From Synergistaceae bacterium (GTDB lineage: Bacteria > Synergistota > Synergistia > Synergistales > 79-D21), in NCBI GenBank assembly GCA_029267465.1, contig JAJUIT010000004.1, positions 1 through 35,450 on the forward strand: 35,450 nucleotides of DNA, read 5' to 3'. Both the position numbers and the translations under genes were made by a program. Shown here piece after piece: positions 27,024 to 35,450 of this stretch (positions are counted from its first letter, which is position 1; each line of letters opens with the position of its first letter). The notes beneath the pieces are model-generated. The model was not told the origin of the DNA. It did no database searches and saw only the letters and a list, made by a program, of their open reading frames with translations.

Positions 27024-27809
27024 CTATTTCCCGCCTTTTCCGCTGCCGGAACCTCCAGAGCCGTTCCCGGAACCCTGCCCCCCGGAACCTTGTCCACTGG
27101 CCCCCTGTCCGCCGGAGCCCTGGCTCCCTCCGGTTCCGCTTCCGGCACCCTTGCTTCCTCCTTGCCCCCCGCTTGTGCCTTGCCCTGGGCCGTTCCCGTC
27201 AAGGGCGCCCACCATGGCCTGAGCGGTGATCCGCTGCTGTGCCATGAGCCGGACCTGCAAAGCCATGGCGGTCCCCCTGTCCCCGGGAGCGTCCTGTCGG
27301 ACCCTTTCCCTGGTGTGCTGCATGATTCGGCTCATTTCCTGCAGGGCATACCCGGAAGAAGCCAGAGCCCCGGCAGCATCCGAGGCCGCCTGGACGCTCA
27401 TTCCTGCCCGGACCGCGGACATGACTGTCGCCATCACCTGTACGGCGTTCTGTTCGCCGTAGGCCTTCACTCCCGAGGCCAAAGCCGTCCCCAGGGCGGT
27501 GCCAACCTGGTTCGCCCGGGTGCGGATGCGATCCTGCAGCCGAACGGGGTCCTTTTCCTCGCCCGAGCGGATCCGGTCCTGCTCGAGATCCGCCTCGAGC
27601 ACGGCATCCGCCAGGAAAGCCTGCTGCGCCGCAAGACGCTTTGCCGTCTGCGTTTCCAGGCGGGCCTGCACCATCGATTGAACCATCGCCTGCTGAAGGA
27701 CCTCTTCCGGCAACGGGGCGGGGACCTCTGCCCCCGAAGCCGGCAGTCCCGACGCCAATGCAGCCAGGACACCGAAAAGTATCGTCACAAAAACCGTCAT
27801 CCTTCTCAT
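27024..27809 (-). CDS. Secreted hypothetical protein with Gly/Ser/Gln-rich low-complexity C-terminus
   Basis: Signal peptide, central Ala/Gln-rich helical region, C-terminal GGQGGSKGAGSGTGGSQGSGGQGASGQGSGGQGSGNGSGGSGSGKGGK. Confidence 0.65.
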   Translation of the reverse strand: MRRMTVFVTILFGVLAALASGLPASGAEVPAPLPEEVLQQAMVQSMVQARLETQTAKRLAAQQAFLADAVLEADLEQDRIRSGEEKDPVRLQDRIRTRANQVGTALGTALASGVKAYGEQNAVQVMATVMSAVRAGMSVQAASDAAGALASSGYALQEMSRIMQHTRERVRQDAPGDRGTAMALQVRLMAQQRITAQAMVGALDGNGPGQGTSGGQGGSKGAGSGTGGSQGSGGQGASGQGSGGQGSGNGSGGSGSGKGGK

Positions 27810-27845
27810 CTTCGTCTTTTCCCTCCCGCGTTCAGGTTTCGGACC

Positions 27846-28493
27846 TCAGAGCGATCCGCCGCGATCGTCCAGGCCCAGCAAGTCCGACCAGGCGGCGCTG
27901 GCCGGATCCGTTTTCCCCTGTTCTTTTTCGAGGAAGGCCACGTGGAGCGTCAGCAATTCCATGTCGGTTCTCAGGGCCCCGATGGCCTCGACCAGGCGGC
28001 GGACCCGTTCCCAGTCCACGTCTTTCTGCCGCAGGAGGCGGGCCACCTCCCTCTGGTATCCGGTCACGGCCTCGGAAAGGGGGAGGGCGGCCAAGGCCGC
28101 TTCCCGGCGGAGGGGATCCTGGGCCTTTTCCCACAGGGCTGCCGATGCGACCCGGCTGTAGGAAGGCGGCAGGCTTCGGATCGCTTTCTGTTGTCCCCAC
28201 CAGGCTCCACCCAGGAAAGCAAAGGCCGCGACAGCGGCCGCGGCCGCCAGGAACACCGCTTTCGGAAACCGGGACGAAAACCCGGTTTCGGAGATCTTCG
28301 GACAGGACGGAGGAACCGGCAAGTCCTTTCCGCTCTCCAGGAGCGAATCCACCCGGCCGAACTCCCGGATGGTTTCCCGGCAGCGGGGGCATTCGGCCAG
28401 GTGTGCCTTGAGGGCTTTCCGCTCCTGCGGGCTGCATTCCCCGTCCATGACCTTGGAAATCAACAATTCCATTTTTTCACAGGACTCACTCAT
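27846..28493 (-). CDS. Anti-sigma factor with N-terminal zinc-binding domain and one TM helix
   Basis: ERKALKAHLAECPRCRETIREF (HxxxCxxC), TM AVFLAAAAAVAAFAFLGGAWW; overlaps the sigma gene by 8 nt. Confidence 0.82.
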   Translation of the reverse strand: MSESCEKMELLISKVMDGECSPQERKALKAHLAECPRCRETIREFGRVDSLLESGKDLPVPPSCPKISETGFSSRFPKAVFLAAAAAVAAFAFLGGAWWGQQKAIRSLPPSYSRVASAALWEKAQDPLRREAALAALPLSEAVTGYQREVARLLRQKDVDWERVRRLVEAIGALRTDMELLTLHVAFLEKEQGKTDPASAAWSDLLGLDDRGGSL

Positions 28494-29088
28494 CGGTTGT
28501 TGCCTCCTCTTCGAACCCGCCTTCCGAAAGGGCCTTTCTCAACGCCTTTCTGGCACGGCAGATCCTCGCAGCCACTGCGTTTTCCGATACCCCCTCTTCG
28601 AGGGCGATCTCCCGGTAGCTCAGGCCCCCGATGACCGCGAGCAACAGGGCGTTCCGTTGCGCTTCGGGGAGGGTCGCCAGGGCAGCCCCGATCCTCTCCC
28701 TTTCCTCGAAATGGGACCATTCCCCTTCGATCGTCTTCGACTGAAAGAAATTGTCTTCCTCCTCTTCCCCGGAACAATCCACGGGAAGGGGCCTTTTTTT
28801 CCGCCACCGGCTTCGTACCGCGTTCCCGGCGATCCGGAACAGGAAGGCTCCGAACCGTTCACTTGGACGGTACCGGGAGGCCGATCGAAAGACCGAGAGG
28901 AACGTCTCCTGGACGACATCCTCGGATTCGGCCCTGTCCGAAAGGGATCGGCAGGCGTAAGCCATCACCCGACTGGACCACCTTCGGTAAAGGGCCTCGA
29001 ACGCTTCCCTGTCCCCCCTGCCGATCCGGGCCATGAGGCTGTCGTCGCTTTCCAGTTCCGCTTGCCGCTCCGCCGGATTGTTCGTCAC
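28486..29088 (-). CDS. ECF (sigma-70 family) RNA polymerase sigma factor
   Basis: EAFEALYRRWSSRVMAYACRSLSDRAESEDVVQETFLSVFRSASRY (region 2); LATLPEAQRNALLLAVIGGLSYREIALEEGVSENAVAARICRARKALRKAL (region 4). Confidence 0.93.
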   Translation of the reverse strand: MTNNPAERQAELESDDSLMARIGRGDREAFEALYRRWSSRVMAYACRSLSDRAESEDVVQETFLSVFRSASRYRPSERFGAFLFRIAGNAVRSRWRKKRPLPVDCSGEEEEDNFFQSKTIEGEWSHFEERERIGAALATLPEAQRNALLLAVIGGLSYREIALEEGVSENAVAARICRARKALRKALSEGGFEEEATTDE

Positions 29089-29119
29089 GGTTCGTCCTCC
29101 CTGCTAGACAAAACGCGAA

Positions 29120-29145
29120 GACCCCCGTTTTCCTGACAGGGGGTC
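29120..29145. other. Hairpin between the MoaD-like gene and the ECF sigma gene
   Basis: GACCCCC (29120-29126) / GGGGGTC (29139-29145); T-rich on the plus strand (29151-29156), so not an obvious terminator for the minus-strand genes. Confidence 0.4.
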
Positions 29146-29227
29146 CACCGTTTTTTCTTCCGACAATTCGTCAGCGAACGTCAACCTTTCCTTCCTCCGA
29201 AAAAACCCGAGAGGATGGGCGATTCCC

Positions 29228-29524
29228 TCATCCGCCGGAGGGGACGGGGAAAACCTCCAATTCGTCGCCCTCCTGCAGGACCGTGAAGGGAAACAACCTC
29301 TTTTCCAGGAACCGCCCGTTCAGGGTCATCAAGAATTCCGGGCGCAGGGTTTTCCTTGCTGGGTCCAGGACAAGGCTGGCTTTCCCGGTTGAAGCAGAGG
29401 CCAGTTTTTCCAGAAGGTCACTGACGGTGTTTCCCTCAGAAAGTCTCACCCGGAGTTCGGCACCCCGGGTTTCCGCCTCCGAGGGCAGTCCACGGAACAC
29501 CACCTGGATTTCCCTACCCGGCAT
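29228..29524 (-). CDS. MoaD/ThiS-like ubiquitin-fold sulfur carrier protein
   Basis: MPGREIQVVFRGLPSEAETRGAELRVRLSEGNTVSDLLEKLA...LMTLNGRFLEKRLFPFTVLQEGDELEVFPVPSGG; C-terminal GG and LxDGDELxxFP-like motif. ATG at 29524. Confidence 0.85.
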   Translation of the reverse strand: MPGREIQVVFRGLPSEAETRGAELRVRLSEGNTVSDLLEKLASASTGKASLVLDPARKTLRPEFLMTLNGRFLEKRLFPFTVLQEGDELEVFPVPSGG

Positions 29525-31361
29525 GGGGCGCATACGCCTCCAGGCCAAGCCTTTTCAGTGTCTCTGCCGTGGGGATGCCCGTCTGGGGGTCAAAGCCCAT
29601 CCGCCGGTAATAGTCGGCCCGCATCTCGTCCCACTTTGCCTGGATGTCCCGCCCCTGGGCAGGACCGTCCACGGGGATGGATCCGTACCGGGCCGAAGGC
29701 CGCTCGTTTTCCGGGTCGAGACCGTGCCTCAGGTTGAAAAGCCGCAGCGCCGTAATGACCCGAAGGCCGGCTTCCCTGGCATCCGCCAGGGTCCAATTCC
29801 AGCCGGTGACCGCGTTGAAGCAGGCCAGGAGGGGTTTGGGGTGCGGGGCCGCCAGGCGGCAGATCCCGAGGCAGTCGTCGAAGGTCCGGTAACCGGCGAA
29901 ATCTCCCACGACTCTCGACACCTCGGAAGGGTCGAACACGTCCTCCAGGGGAGGCTGGTCCACGAACTGCGGGTGGATTCCCGACCAGGAGGACTGGATC
30001 GTTCCCGTGTCCGACACGCAGGTATCGAACAGCTCGGGCCAGCGGCCCCCGCCGCGGTGGTCGTGCCCTCGGGGAGTGACGCCCTTCAACGTGTAGATGG
30101 CCCATTGCTCCGCAGGGCCTTTGACCTTCCGGGAAGCCCTCATGACCCCCTCGGCCAGAAGCGCGCCCAGGAATCCCTCCCGGCGGGAGATGCGGCCCAA
30201 AAGAACGCGGACTGCCTCCACGTTGCCCCAGGACAAATCGAGCCCCTCCGTTTCCGAGAGGGTGAAAACTCCCTTCTCGAAACACTCCATGGCCCAGCCG
30301 ATGGCCCAGGAAGCTTCGTTGCAGTCCAACCCGAGCCGATCCACTTCCCGGGTCAGCATGACCGTGGCTCCGAGGTCCGTGTTCCCGATCTGGGGTCCCC
30401 AGGCGGCCAGCTGTTCGTATTCCGGCTCCTCCCCGGTAAAGCCGGCATAGGGCCCCTCGGTGACGGTCACTTCCTTCACGTGGGAGATCGCGCACCGGAA
30501 ACAGGGCATCGAACGGACCAAAAATTTCGTCCGCAGGGTCTGCCCGTTCATCGACTCGTGCTCCGAAAACAGCGACGTGGTGTAGTTCTTCACGGGAAGG
30601 GCGCCGCTCTTGGCAAGGTTCGAGAAACCTCCGCCGGTTCCCCACTTCCACGTGGTGCCGAAAGCCTTTGCGGCCTCGAAGCATTCCAGGTTGGCCAGCC
30701 TCAGGGCCTGGGGGTCGAAAACCGGCACCTCGAAAGCGCCGCGGCTGGCGACAACCGCCTTGACCCGCTTGGAGCCCATGACGGCCCCTACGCCGTTCTT
30801 GGAGGCCACGTGTCCCCGGTCACCCACGATCGCGGCGTAGCGGACCCCGTTTTGGCCGGCCGGGCCAATGGCGAAAACGCTCACGTCGCGCTCGCCCACC
30901 CCCAGCTCCCCGCGGAGCGCGTCTTCGGTCTCCCAGGCGTCCAGGCCCAAGAGCGCCGAGGCCGGCCGGATTTCAACCCTGCCGTCGTGAACCCAGAGGG
31001 TCACCCACTCCGCTGACCTTCCCCGGAGCACCAGCCCGTCGAAACCGCTCAGCCGCAGGTAAGCGCCGAAATAGCCGTTGGCCTGGGAAATGACGGCCAG
31101 GTTTGTCATAGGGCCCTTCGTGGCGACGTTGAACGTGCCCGAGCCGAACATCATTGTCCCTGCCAGAGGGCCGGCGGTGAAGACCAGGCGGTTTTCCGGG
31201 GCATCCCACTCAACCCCGGGCGGGATTTCCTCCAGGAGGATCTTCGCGCCCAGCCCGGCCCCACCGACCCATTTCCGCGCCGTCAACTCGTCAAGAACCT
31301 CTTCCCTCACGCAGCCGGTAGAAAGGTCCACGTTCGCCAGGCGGCCCAGGTAGCCGTTCAT
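29514..31361 (-). CDS. Aldehyde ferredoxin oxidoreductase (AOR) family tungsten-pterin enzyme
   Basis: MNGYLGRLANVDLSTGCVREE...WVGGAGLGAKIL...NRLVFTAGPLAGT...GPMTNLAVISQANGYFGAYLRLSGFDGLVLRG...GDRGHVASKNGVGAVMGSKRVKAV..., GHDHRGGG, DDCLGICRLA. Start at 31361 or 31373. Confidence 0.93.
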   Translation of the reverse strand: MNGYLGRLANVDLSTGCVREEVLDELTARKWVGGAGLGAKILLEEIPPGVEWDAPENRLVFTAGPLAGTMMFGSGTFNVATKGPMTNLAVISQANGYFGAYLRLSGFDGLVLRGRSAEWVTLWVHDGRVEIRPASALLGLDAWETEDALRGELGVGERDVSVFAIGPAGQNGVRYAAIVGDRGHVASKNGVGAVMGSKRVKAVVASRGAFEVPVFDPQALRLANLECFEAAKAFGTTWKWGTGGGFSNLAKSGALPVKNYTTSLFSEHESMNGQTLRTKFLVRSMPCFRCAISHVKEVTVTEGPYAGFTGEEPEYEQLAAWGPQIGNTDLGATVMLTREVDRLGLDCNEASWAIGWAMECFEKGVFTLSETEGLDLSWGNVEAVRVLLGRISRREGFLGALLAEGVMRASRKVKGPAEQWAIYTLKGVTPRGHDHRGGGRWPELFDTCVSDTGTIQSSWSGIHPQFVDQPPLEDVFDPSEVSRVVGDFAGYRTFDDCLGICRLAAPHPKPLLACFNAVTGWNWTLADAREAGLRVITALRLFNLRHGLDPENERPSARYGSIPVDGPAQGRDIQAKWDEMRADYYRRMGFDPQTGIPTAETLKRLGLEAYAPHAG

Positions 31362-31396
31362 CCGTTCACCCATTCTTCTTTCTGCCCCCCTCGCTC

Positions 31397-32155
31397 TCAG
31401 TCGTCATAAAAAAGCCAGATCCTGCGCGGCTCGCTGTCCAGGACCCTGTAGATTCTTCCTCTTTCTCGATCCCAGGCATAGACACCCGTTCCTCCCACCG
31501 GAACCCCCGCGGCGTTCAGGAACGTCATGCCCTCCATCGTCGCCCTCGTTTCGGTGACCCAGCCGGAAACCCCATGGGCTAAGGGAAGCCTTCCCAGCGG
31601 TTTTCCCGAGGGCCACCCTCCGGTGGGAGGGGGCGGTGCCTTCAAAGACAGCTCCTCCAGCAATTCTCGAACTTCTTCGGGCGCCGCCCGGAAGGCCACC
31701 GTCCGGGCCCGGTCCGAAGCCGCGAGGGCTTCCACCAGAACGCGAGCCAGCCATGGGGCCCGGCCATCCTGCATGGAAAGCAGGGCCTTCGCCCCGTAGA
31801 AAACAGCATCCAGGGCCGCCAGGGGCAAGGGGACCTCCGCGGCCCTCCAGAACCCCTTCACCTCTTCCCACCGTGCCGGGTCCCCGGCCGGGAAAAGGGC
31901 ATCCACCAGCGCCACCGCATCGGCAGCCCGGGCTTCCGGGGACTCGTCGCCCCGGAGGAGCCGTCGCCAGCGTTCGACCGGGGAGCCCTCCCCGGCTTGA
32001 CCGGCCAGCTCTGCCCGCAGCGAAGCTGCACTGGCCATCCCCCGGTCCCGGGCGTCGATCGCCGCCGCCCATTCCTCCAAGGGCCCTGCCGAGGCCGGGA
32101 CCGCCAATTTGAAAATCAGCAGGGCAATCCCGATCCATTCGATTCTCCACCGCAT
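31397..32155 (-). CDS. Secreted hypothetical protein
   Basis: Signal peptide (MRWRIEWIGIALLIFKLAVPASA) and uninterrupted 252-aa ORF; no family recognised. Confidence 0.6.
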   Translation of the reverse strand: MRWRIEWIGIALLIFKLAVPASAGPLEEWAAAIDARDRGMASAASLRAELAGQAGEGSPVERWRRLLRGDESPEARAADAVALVDALFPAGDPARWEEVKGFWRAAEVPLPLAALDAVFYGAKALLSMQDGRAPWLARVLVEALAASDRARTVAFRAAPEEVRELLEELSLKAPPPPTGGWPSGKPLGRLPLAHGVSGWVTETRATMEGMTFLNAAGVPVGGTGVYAWDRERGRIYRVLDSEPRRIWLFYDD

Positions 32156-32343
32156 CGGAAATCCCTCCCTTCCTGCTTCATTGTAAGGCCAATTCTACCG
32201 GAACGACATTGACGCGCCAGACCGAATGTTCTTCCAATCACTACCGTTTAAGATTGACATAGGAGCGCTTCGGTGAAAGAATACAGTAGATTGGTCCTGG
32301 TTTTTTATTCTCATTCTCATTTAAACCGTTGGAGGTGATCCTG

Positions 32344-32556
32344 TTGGGACTCACAAAAGGGGAAAGGAAGTCGCTGATCTTCATGCTCATTGCGATCCTG
32401 GGATTCATGCCCCCGGTGACCAATTGGGCGAACCGGATTGAGCCGTTCGTGCTAGGGATGCCGTTCCTTCTCTTCTGGCAGGGGCTCATGATCTTCGGCA
32501 CCTTCGTCTGCATGGCGCTGGCCTATTTCGTCACGGAAGGAGCGGATAGGAAATGA
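32344..32556 (+). CDS. Small two-TM protein, DUF3311-like, companion of the SSS transporter
   Basis: LIFMLIAILGFMPPVTNWANRIEPFVLGMPFLLFWQGLMIFGTFVCMALAYF; TTG at 32344 7 nt after GGAGGTG; overlaps the start of the symporter gene. Confidence 0.75.
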   Translation: MGLTKGERKSLIFMLIAILGFMPPVTNWANRIEPFVLGMPFLLFWQGLMIFGTFVCMALAYFVTEGADRK

Positions 32557-34037
32557 CCATCACGCTCGTCATCATCTTCGGGTGGCTTCTGGCCACCACC
32601 ATCGTCGGGGTAATGGCGGGCCGCAACCGGGCCTTCAGCATGGAGGAGTATTTCGTTGCCGGCCGGTCGTTCGGCCTGATCCTCTTCTACACGACCGCCG
32701 CTGCGGAAATCTACAGCTCCTTCGCCTTCCTGGGCCTGGCCGGCTGGGCCTACAGCAAGGGCATCAGCATCACCTACGCGCTCGCTTACGGCTCCATCTC
32801 CTACGCCATCTACTTCTTCCTCGGCCCCAGGATCAACCGCCTGGGCAAGAAAATGAACTACATCAGCCAGCCGGACTACCTTGAGGACCGGTACGGCAGC
32901 AAGGCCCTGGGGATCCTCGTGGCCGTGGTCGGCGTCGTGTTTATCGTCCCGTATCTCCAGCTTCAGATCATGGGAAGCGGGCTCATCGTGCAGCTGGCCT
33001 CCGGCGGGGCCATCACCTGGCAGACCGCCGTCCTGATCAGCTTCATCGCGGCGGTCATCTTCGTCTACGTCTCGGGCCTTCGGGGCATCGGCTGGACCAA
33101 CTTCATGCAGGCCATCATCATGCTGATCGGCATGGGCTCCGTCGGGTTCCTGATCTCCAACCACTATTTCGGAGGGGTCGGGAAAATGTTCGAGACCCTC
33201 GCCCAGATCAAGCCGTCCCACCTGACCCTCCCCGACACTTCCGGAAACGGGCTGTTCTGGTACGCTTCCACGGCCCTGCTTTCCGGCCTGGGCTTCTGGA
33301 TGTGGCCCCACCTATTCTCGGCCACGTACAGCGCCAAGAGCGAACACATCGTGCGGCGCAACGCCGTCATCCTGCCCCTGTACCAGCTGGCCATGATCCC
33401 CGTGGTCATCGTGGGATTCGCTGTTGCGGCCAAGGTCGGCATGGATCCCGCTTTCGGGGCCAGAATCGCCAAGCCGGACCAGGCCATGTTCGTGGCCCTG
33501 CTGGACAGCATGCCCCCGTGGATCGTCGGGCTGCTGGGCGCCGGCGGACTGGCCGCTTCCATCTCCACCTCCTCGGGCCTGATCCTCACGGCCGCGAACC
33601 TGACGGCCCGAAACATCCTGCAGAAGGGGCTCAAGCAGGACATGACCGACATGCAGGTCGCCAAGACGGGAAGGCTGCTGGTCCCGGTCTACACGGCCGT
33701 CGCCCTGGCCTTCGCCTTCCTGGCCCCCTCGATGCTGGTGAACCTGCTGATCACGGGGTATTCCGGCATCACCCAGTTCTTCCCGGGCGTGGTCCTGGGG
33801 ATTTTCAGCAAAAAGCCCACAAAGGCCGGGGTCATTTCGGGAATCCTGGTCGGCCTGGTGGCCCTGTTCACCTACCAGTTCGGCGGCATCAAGGCTCCCT
33901 TTGGCCTGCAGCCTGGCTTTGTCGGCCTGATCCTGAACTTCATCACCGTTCTCGTCGTCAGCTCCTTCACGAAACCGGTGGAAGCCGATCGGCTGCAGCG
34001 GTTCGAGAAGATCCTCTCGGCAGAGGAGGCCGCCTAG
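32553..34037 (+). CDS. Sodium:solute symporter (SSS) family transporter
   Basis: RNRAFSMEEYFVAGRSFGLILFYTTAAAEIYSSFAFLGLAGWAYSKG...GAGGLAASISTSSGLILTAANLTARNI; about 13 hydrophobic segments. Confidence 0.92.
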   Translation: MTITLVIIFGWLLATTIVGVMAGRNRAFSMEEYFVAGRSFGLILFYTTAAAEIYSSFAFLGLAGWAYSKGISITYALAYGSISYAIYFFLGPRINRLGKKMNYISQPDYLEDRYGSKALGILVAVVGVVFIVPYLQLQIMGSGLIVQLASGGAITWQTAVLISFIAAVIFVYVSGLRGIGWTNFMQAIIMLIGMGSVGFLISNHYFGGVGKMFETLAQIKPSHLTLPDTSGNGLFWYASTALLSGLGFWMWPHLFSATYSAKSEHIVRRNAVILPLYQLAMIPVVIVGFAVAAKVGMDPAFGARIAKPDQAMFVALLDSMPPWIVGLLGAGGLAASISTSSGLILTAANLTARNILQKGLKQDMTDMQVAKTGRLLVPVYTAVALAFAFLAPSMLVNLLITGYSGITQFFPGVVLGIFSKKPTKAGVISGILVGLVALFTYQFGGIKAPFGLQPGFVGLILNFITVLVVSSFTKPVEADRLQRFEKILSAEEAA

Positions 34038-34040
34038 GCC

Positions 34041-35237
34041 ATGCTGGAGCGGATCAAGAGCCTTGCGGAAGCCTCTGCGGATCTTTTGGCGGAATGGCGC
34101 CACGATTTTCATGCGCACCCGGAGCTTTCGTTCGAGGAAATTGAGACGACAGCCCGGATCCGGGCCCGCCTGGAGGAAATGGGGTACTCGGGGATGCGCG
34201 TCGGCGCCGCGGGAATCCCGACGGGCCTGGTTGTGGACCTGAACCCGGAGAAAACGGGGCCGTGCTTTGCCCTCCGGGCGGACATCGATGCCCTGCCGAT
34301 GCAGGAACTGGGGAACCCGCCCTACAAATCGCAGCGAAACGGCGTTATGCATGCCTGCGGCCACGATTCGCACATCACCATGGTCCTTGGGGCCGCGAAG
34401 ATCCTGAAAGCCCTCGAGTCCGAGCTTCCGGGCCGGGTCCGGTTCATCTTCCAGCCCTCGGAGGAATCCCCCCACCGAAGCGGGGCCAAGGCCATGATCG
34501 AGGAAGGCGTGCTGGAGGGCGTGGACGCCATCTCGGGGCTCCACGTCTGGGGGACCATCCCCTCCGGGGTGATCGGCGTGCATGCCGGGCCATTCATGGC
34601 CGCGGCGGACGAATGGGAGTGCACCATTTTCGGCAAGGGAGGACACGGCGCCGTCCCGCACCTCGCCGCCGACCCGATCGTGGCAGCCGGTGCCGTCATC
34701 GGGGCCCTGCAGACCATCGTGAGCCGGGAGATCGACCCGCTCGAAACCGTCGTCGTCACCTGCGGGCACATGGAGGCGGGGTCGACCTTCAACATCATCC
34801 CCGACCGGGCGTTCCTGCAGGGGACCGTCCGGACCTTCAACCCGGACGTCCGGTCGGAGATGCCGCGGAGGATGGAACGAATCTGCAGCGGGATCAGCCA
34901 GGCCCTCGGCTGCCGGGCGGAATTCCACCTGAAGAACGTGCTTCCCGCCACGGTCAACGACAAGGCGTTCACCGAAGAAGCCGCGGAGGTCGCCCGAAAG
35001 GTCCTAGGCCCGGAAAAGGTGATCGAGATTCCTCCCTCCATGGGCGCCGAGGACATGAGCTACTACCTGCAGAAAGTGCCAGGCACCTTCATGTTCTTCG
35101 GCACGAAAAACGAGGAAAAGGGCATCGTCAACCCCCAGCATCACCCCGAGTACGACGTGGACGACGAGATCCTGCCGAAGGGAAGCGCCCTTCTGGCAGC
35201 GCTGGCATGGAACTTCCTGTCGGGGAAGGCTTCCTGA
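34041..35237 (+). CDS. M20-family amidohydrolase / N-acyl-L-amino acid amidohydrolase
   Basis: RHDFHAHPELSFEEIETTARI, FALRADIDALPMQE, GVMHACGHDSHITMVLGAAK, FIFQPSEE, FGKGGHGAVPHLAADPIVAAG, SMGAEDMSYYLQKVPG. Confidence 0.94.
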   Translation: MLERIKSLAEASADLLAEWRHDFHAHPELSFEEIETTARIRARLEEMGYSGMRVGAAGIPTGLVVDLNPEKTGPCFALRADIDALPMQELGNPPYKSQRNGVMHACGHDSHITMVLGAAKILKALESELPGRVRFIFQPSEESPHRSGAKAMIEEGVLEGVDAISGLHVWGTIPSGVIGVHAGPFMAAADEWECTIFGKGGHGAVPHLAADPIVAAGAVIGALQTIVSREIDPLETVVVTCGHMEAGSTFNIIPDRAFLQGTVRTFNPDVRSEMPRRMERICSGISQALGCRAEFHLKNVLPATVNDKAFTEEAAEVARKVLGPEKVIEIPPSMGAEDMSYYLQKVPGTFMFFGTKNEEKGIVNPQHHPEYDVDDEILPKGSALLAALAWNFLSGKAS

Positions 35238-35257
35238 GGACCTCAGACATAAAAAAG

Positions 35258-35290
35258 CCCCCGCAGCTTTCAGGCGGGGGCTTTTTCTTC
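35258..35290. terminator. Bidirectional rho-independent terminator
   Basis: AAAAAA-GCCCCCGC (35258-35265), 9-nt loop, GCGGGGGC (35275-35282), TTTTTCTT; between convergent genes. Confidence 0.92.
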
Positions 35291-35311
35291 CTGAAAAACC
35301 GTTTCCGCTGC

Positions 35312-35450
35312 TAATCCAGCTTGAATCTCCCGACCACCTCGCGGAGGGTCGCAACACCCCCGCTCAGTTTCTGCGACTCGGCCGCCACCTGCTCCGACGC
35401 CCTCGCGCTCTCGTCCGTGGAGCGCCGGATCGTTTCCAGTGTCTCCACCA
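35312..35450 (-). CDS. Methyl-accepting chemotaxis protein, C-terminal end (runs off window)
   Basis: Minus-strand translation ends ..VETLETIRRSTDESARASEQVAAESQKLSGGVATLREVVGRFKLD*, typical MCP C-terminus. Absent from the ORF track because no start is in the window. Confidence 0.85.

Noticed and set aside
27012-27200. Collagen-like or structural repeat in the GGQGSG tail
   Set aside because: No strict Gly-X-Y periodicity; treated as low-complexity sequence only.
33312-34928. 538-aa minus-strand ORF, plus other long antisense ORFs (1591..2679, 2544..3581, 4269..5606, 23494..25026, 29283..31016 +, 27012..28634 +)
   Set aside because: All overlap well-supported genes on the opposite strand and have biased, domain-free composition.
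1-35450. CRISPR arrays, tRNA/rRNA genes, transposases, prophage genes
   Set aside because: None recognised by eye: no regularly spaced repeat array, no cloverleaf or rRNA signature, and no integrase/transposase motifs in any frame.

Overview
35.45 kb of GC-rich, densely coded bacterial chromosome. A Synergist-CTERM-like C-terminus on one protein suggests Synergistota, but this is inferred from motifs only. Main blocks: (i) 5'-truncated ThiF/MoeB-type E1-like gene; (ii) pstS-pstC-pstA-pstB-phoU-phoB-phoR phosphate operon with a Pho-box-like array of 11-nt repeats upstream of pstS; (iii) lytic transglycosylase, then a lower-GC pair of glycosyltransferase genes, one frameshifted; (iv) a GT4 glycosyltransferase (Agt-like), a GT28/MGDG-synthase-like glycosyltransferase and a PlcP-like metallophosphoesterase, with further Pho-box-like arrays, read here as a phosphate-starvation membrane-lipid remodelling cassette; it is followed by a decayed EAL-domain gene; (v) a second lytic transglycosylase, galE, a small DMT transporter, xthA and a TrkA-N potassium channel; (vi) FCD-type regulator with a perfect 31-bp palindrome over its promoter, dapF, livKHMGF and an ICMT-like methyltransferase; (vii) large Synergist-CTERM-like surface protein; (viii) ECF sigma, anti-sigma and Gly/Ser-rich secreted protein; (ix) AOR-family tungsten oxidoreductase with an overlapping MoaD/ThiS-like gene; (x) DUF3311-like protein, SSS symporter and M20 amidohydrolase; (xi) C-terminus of a chemotaxis receptor on the minus strand at the right edge. 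The most interesting signal is the Pho-box-preceded glycolipid synthase/phospholipase C cassette at about 10.37-13.61 kb. All assignments come from reading the sequence; no database search was run.
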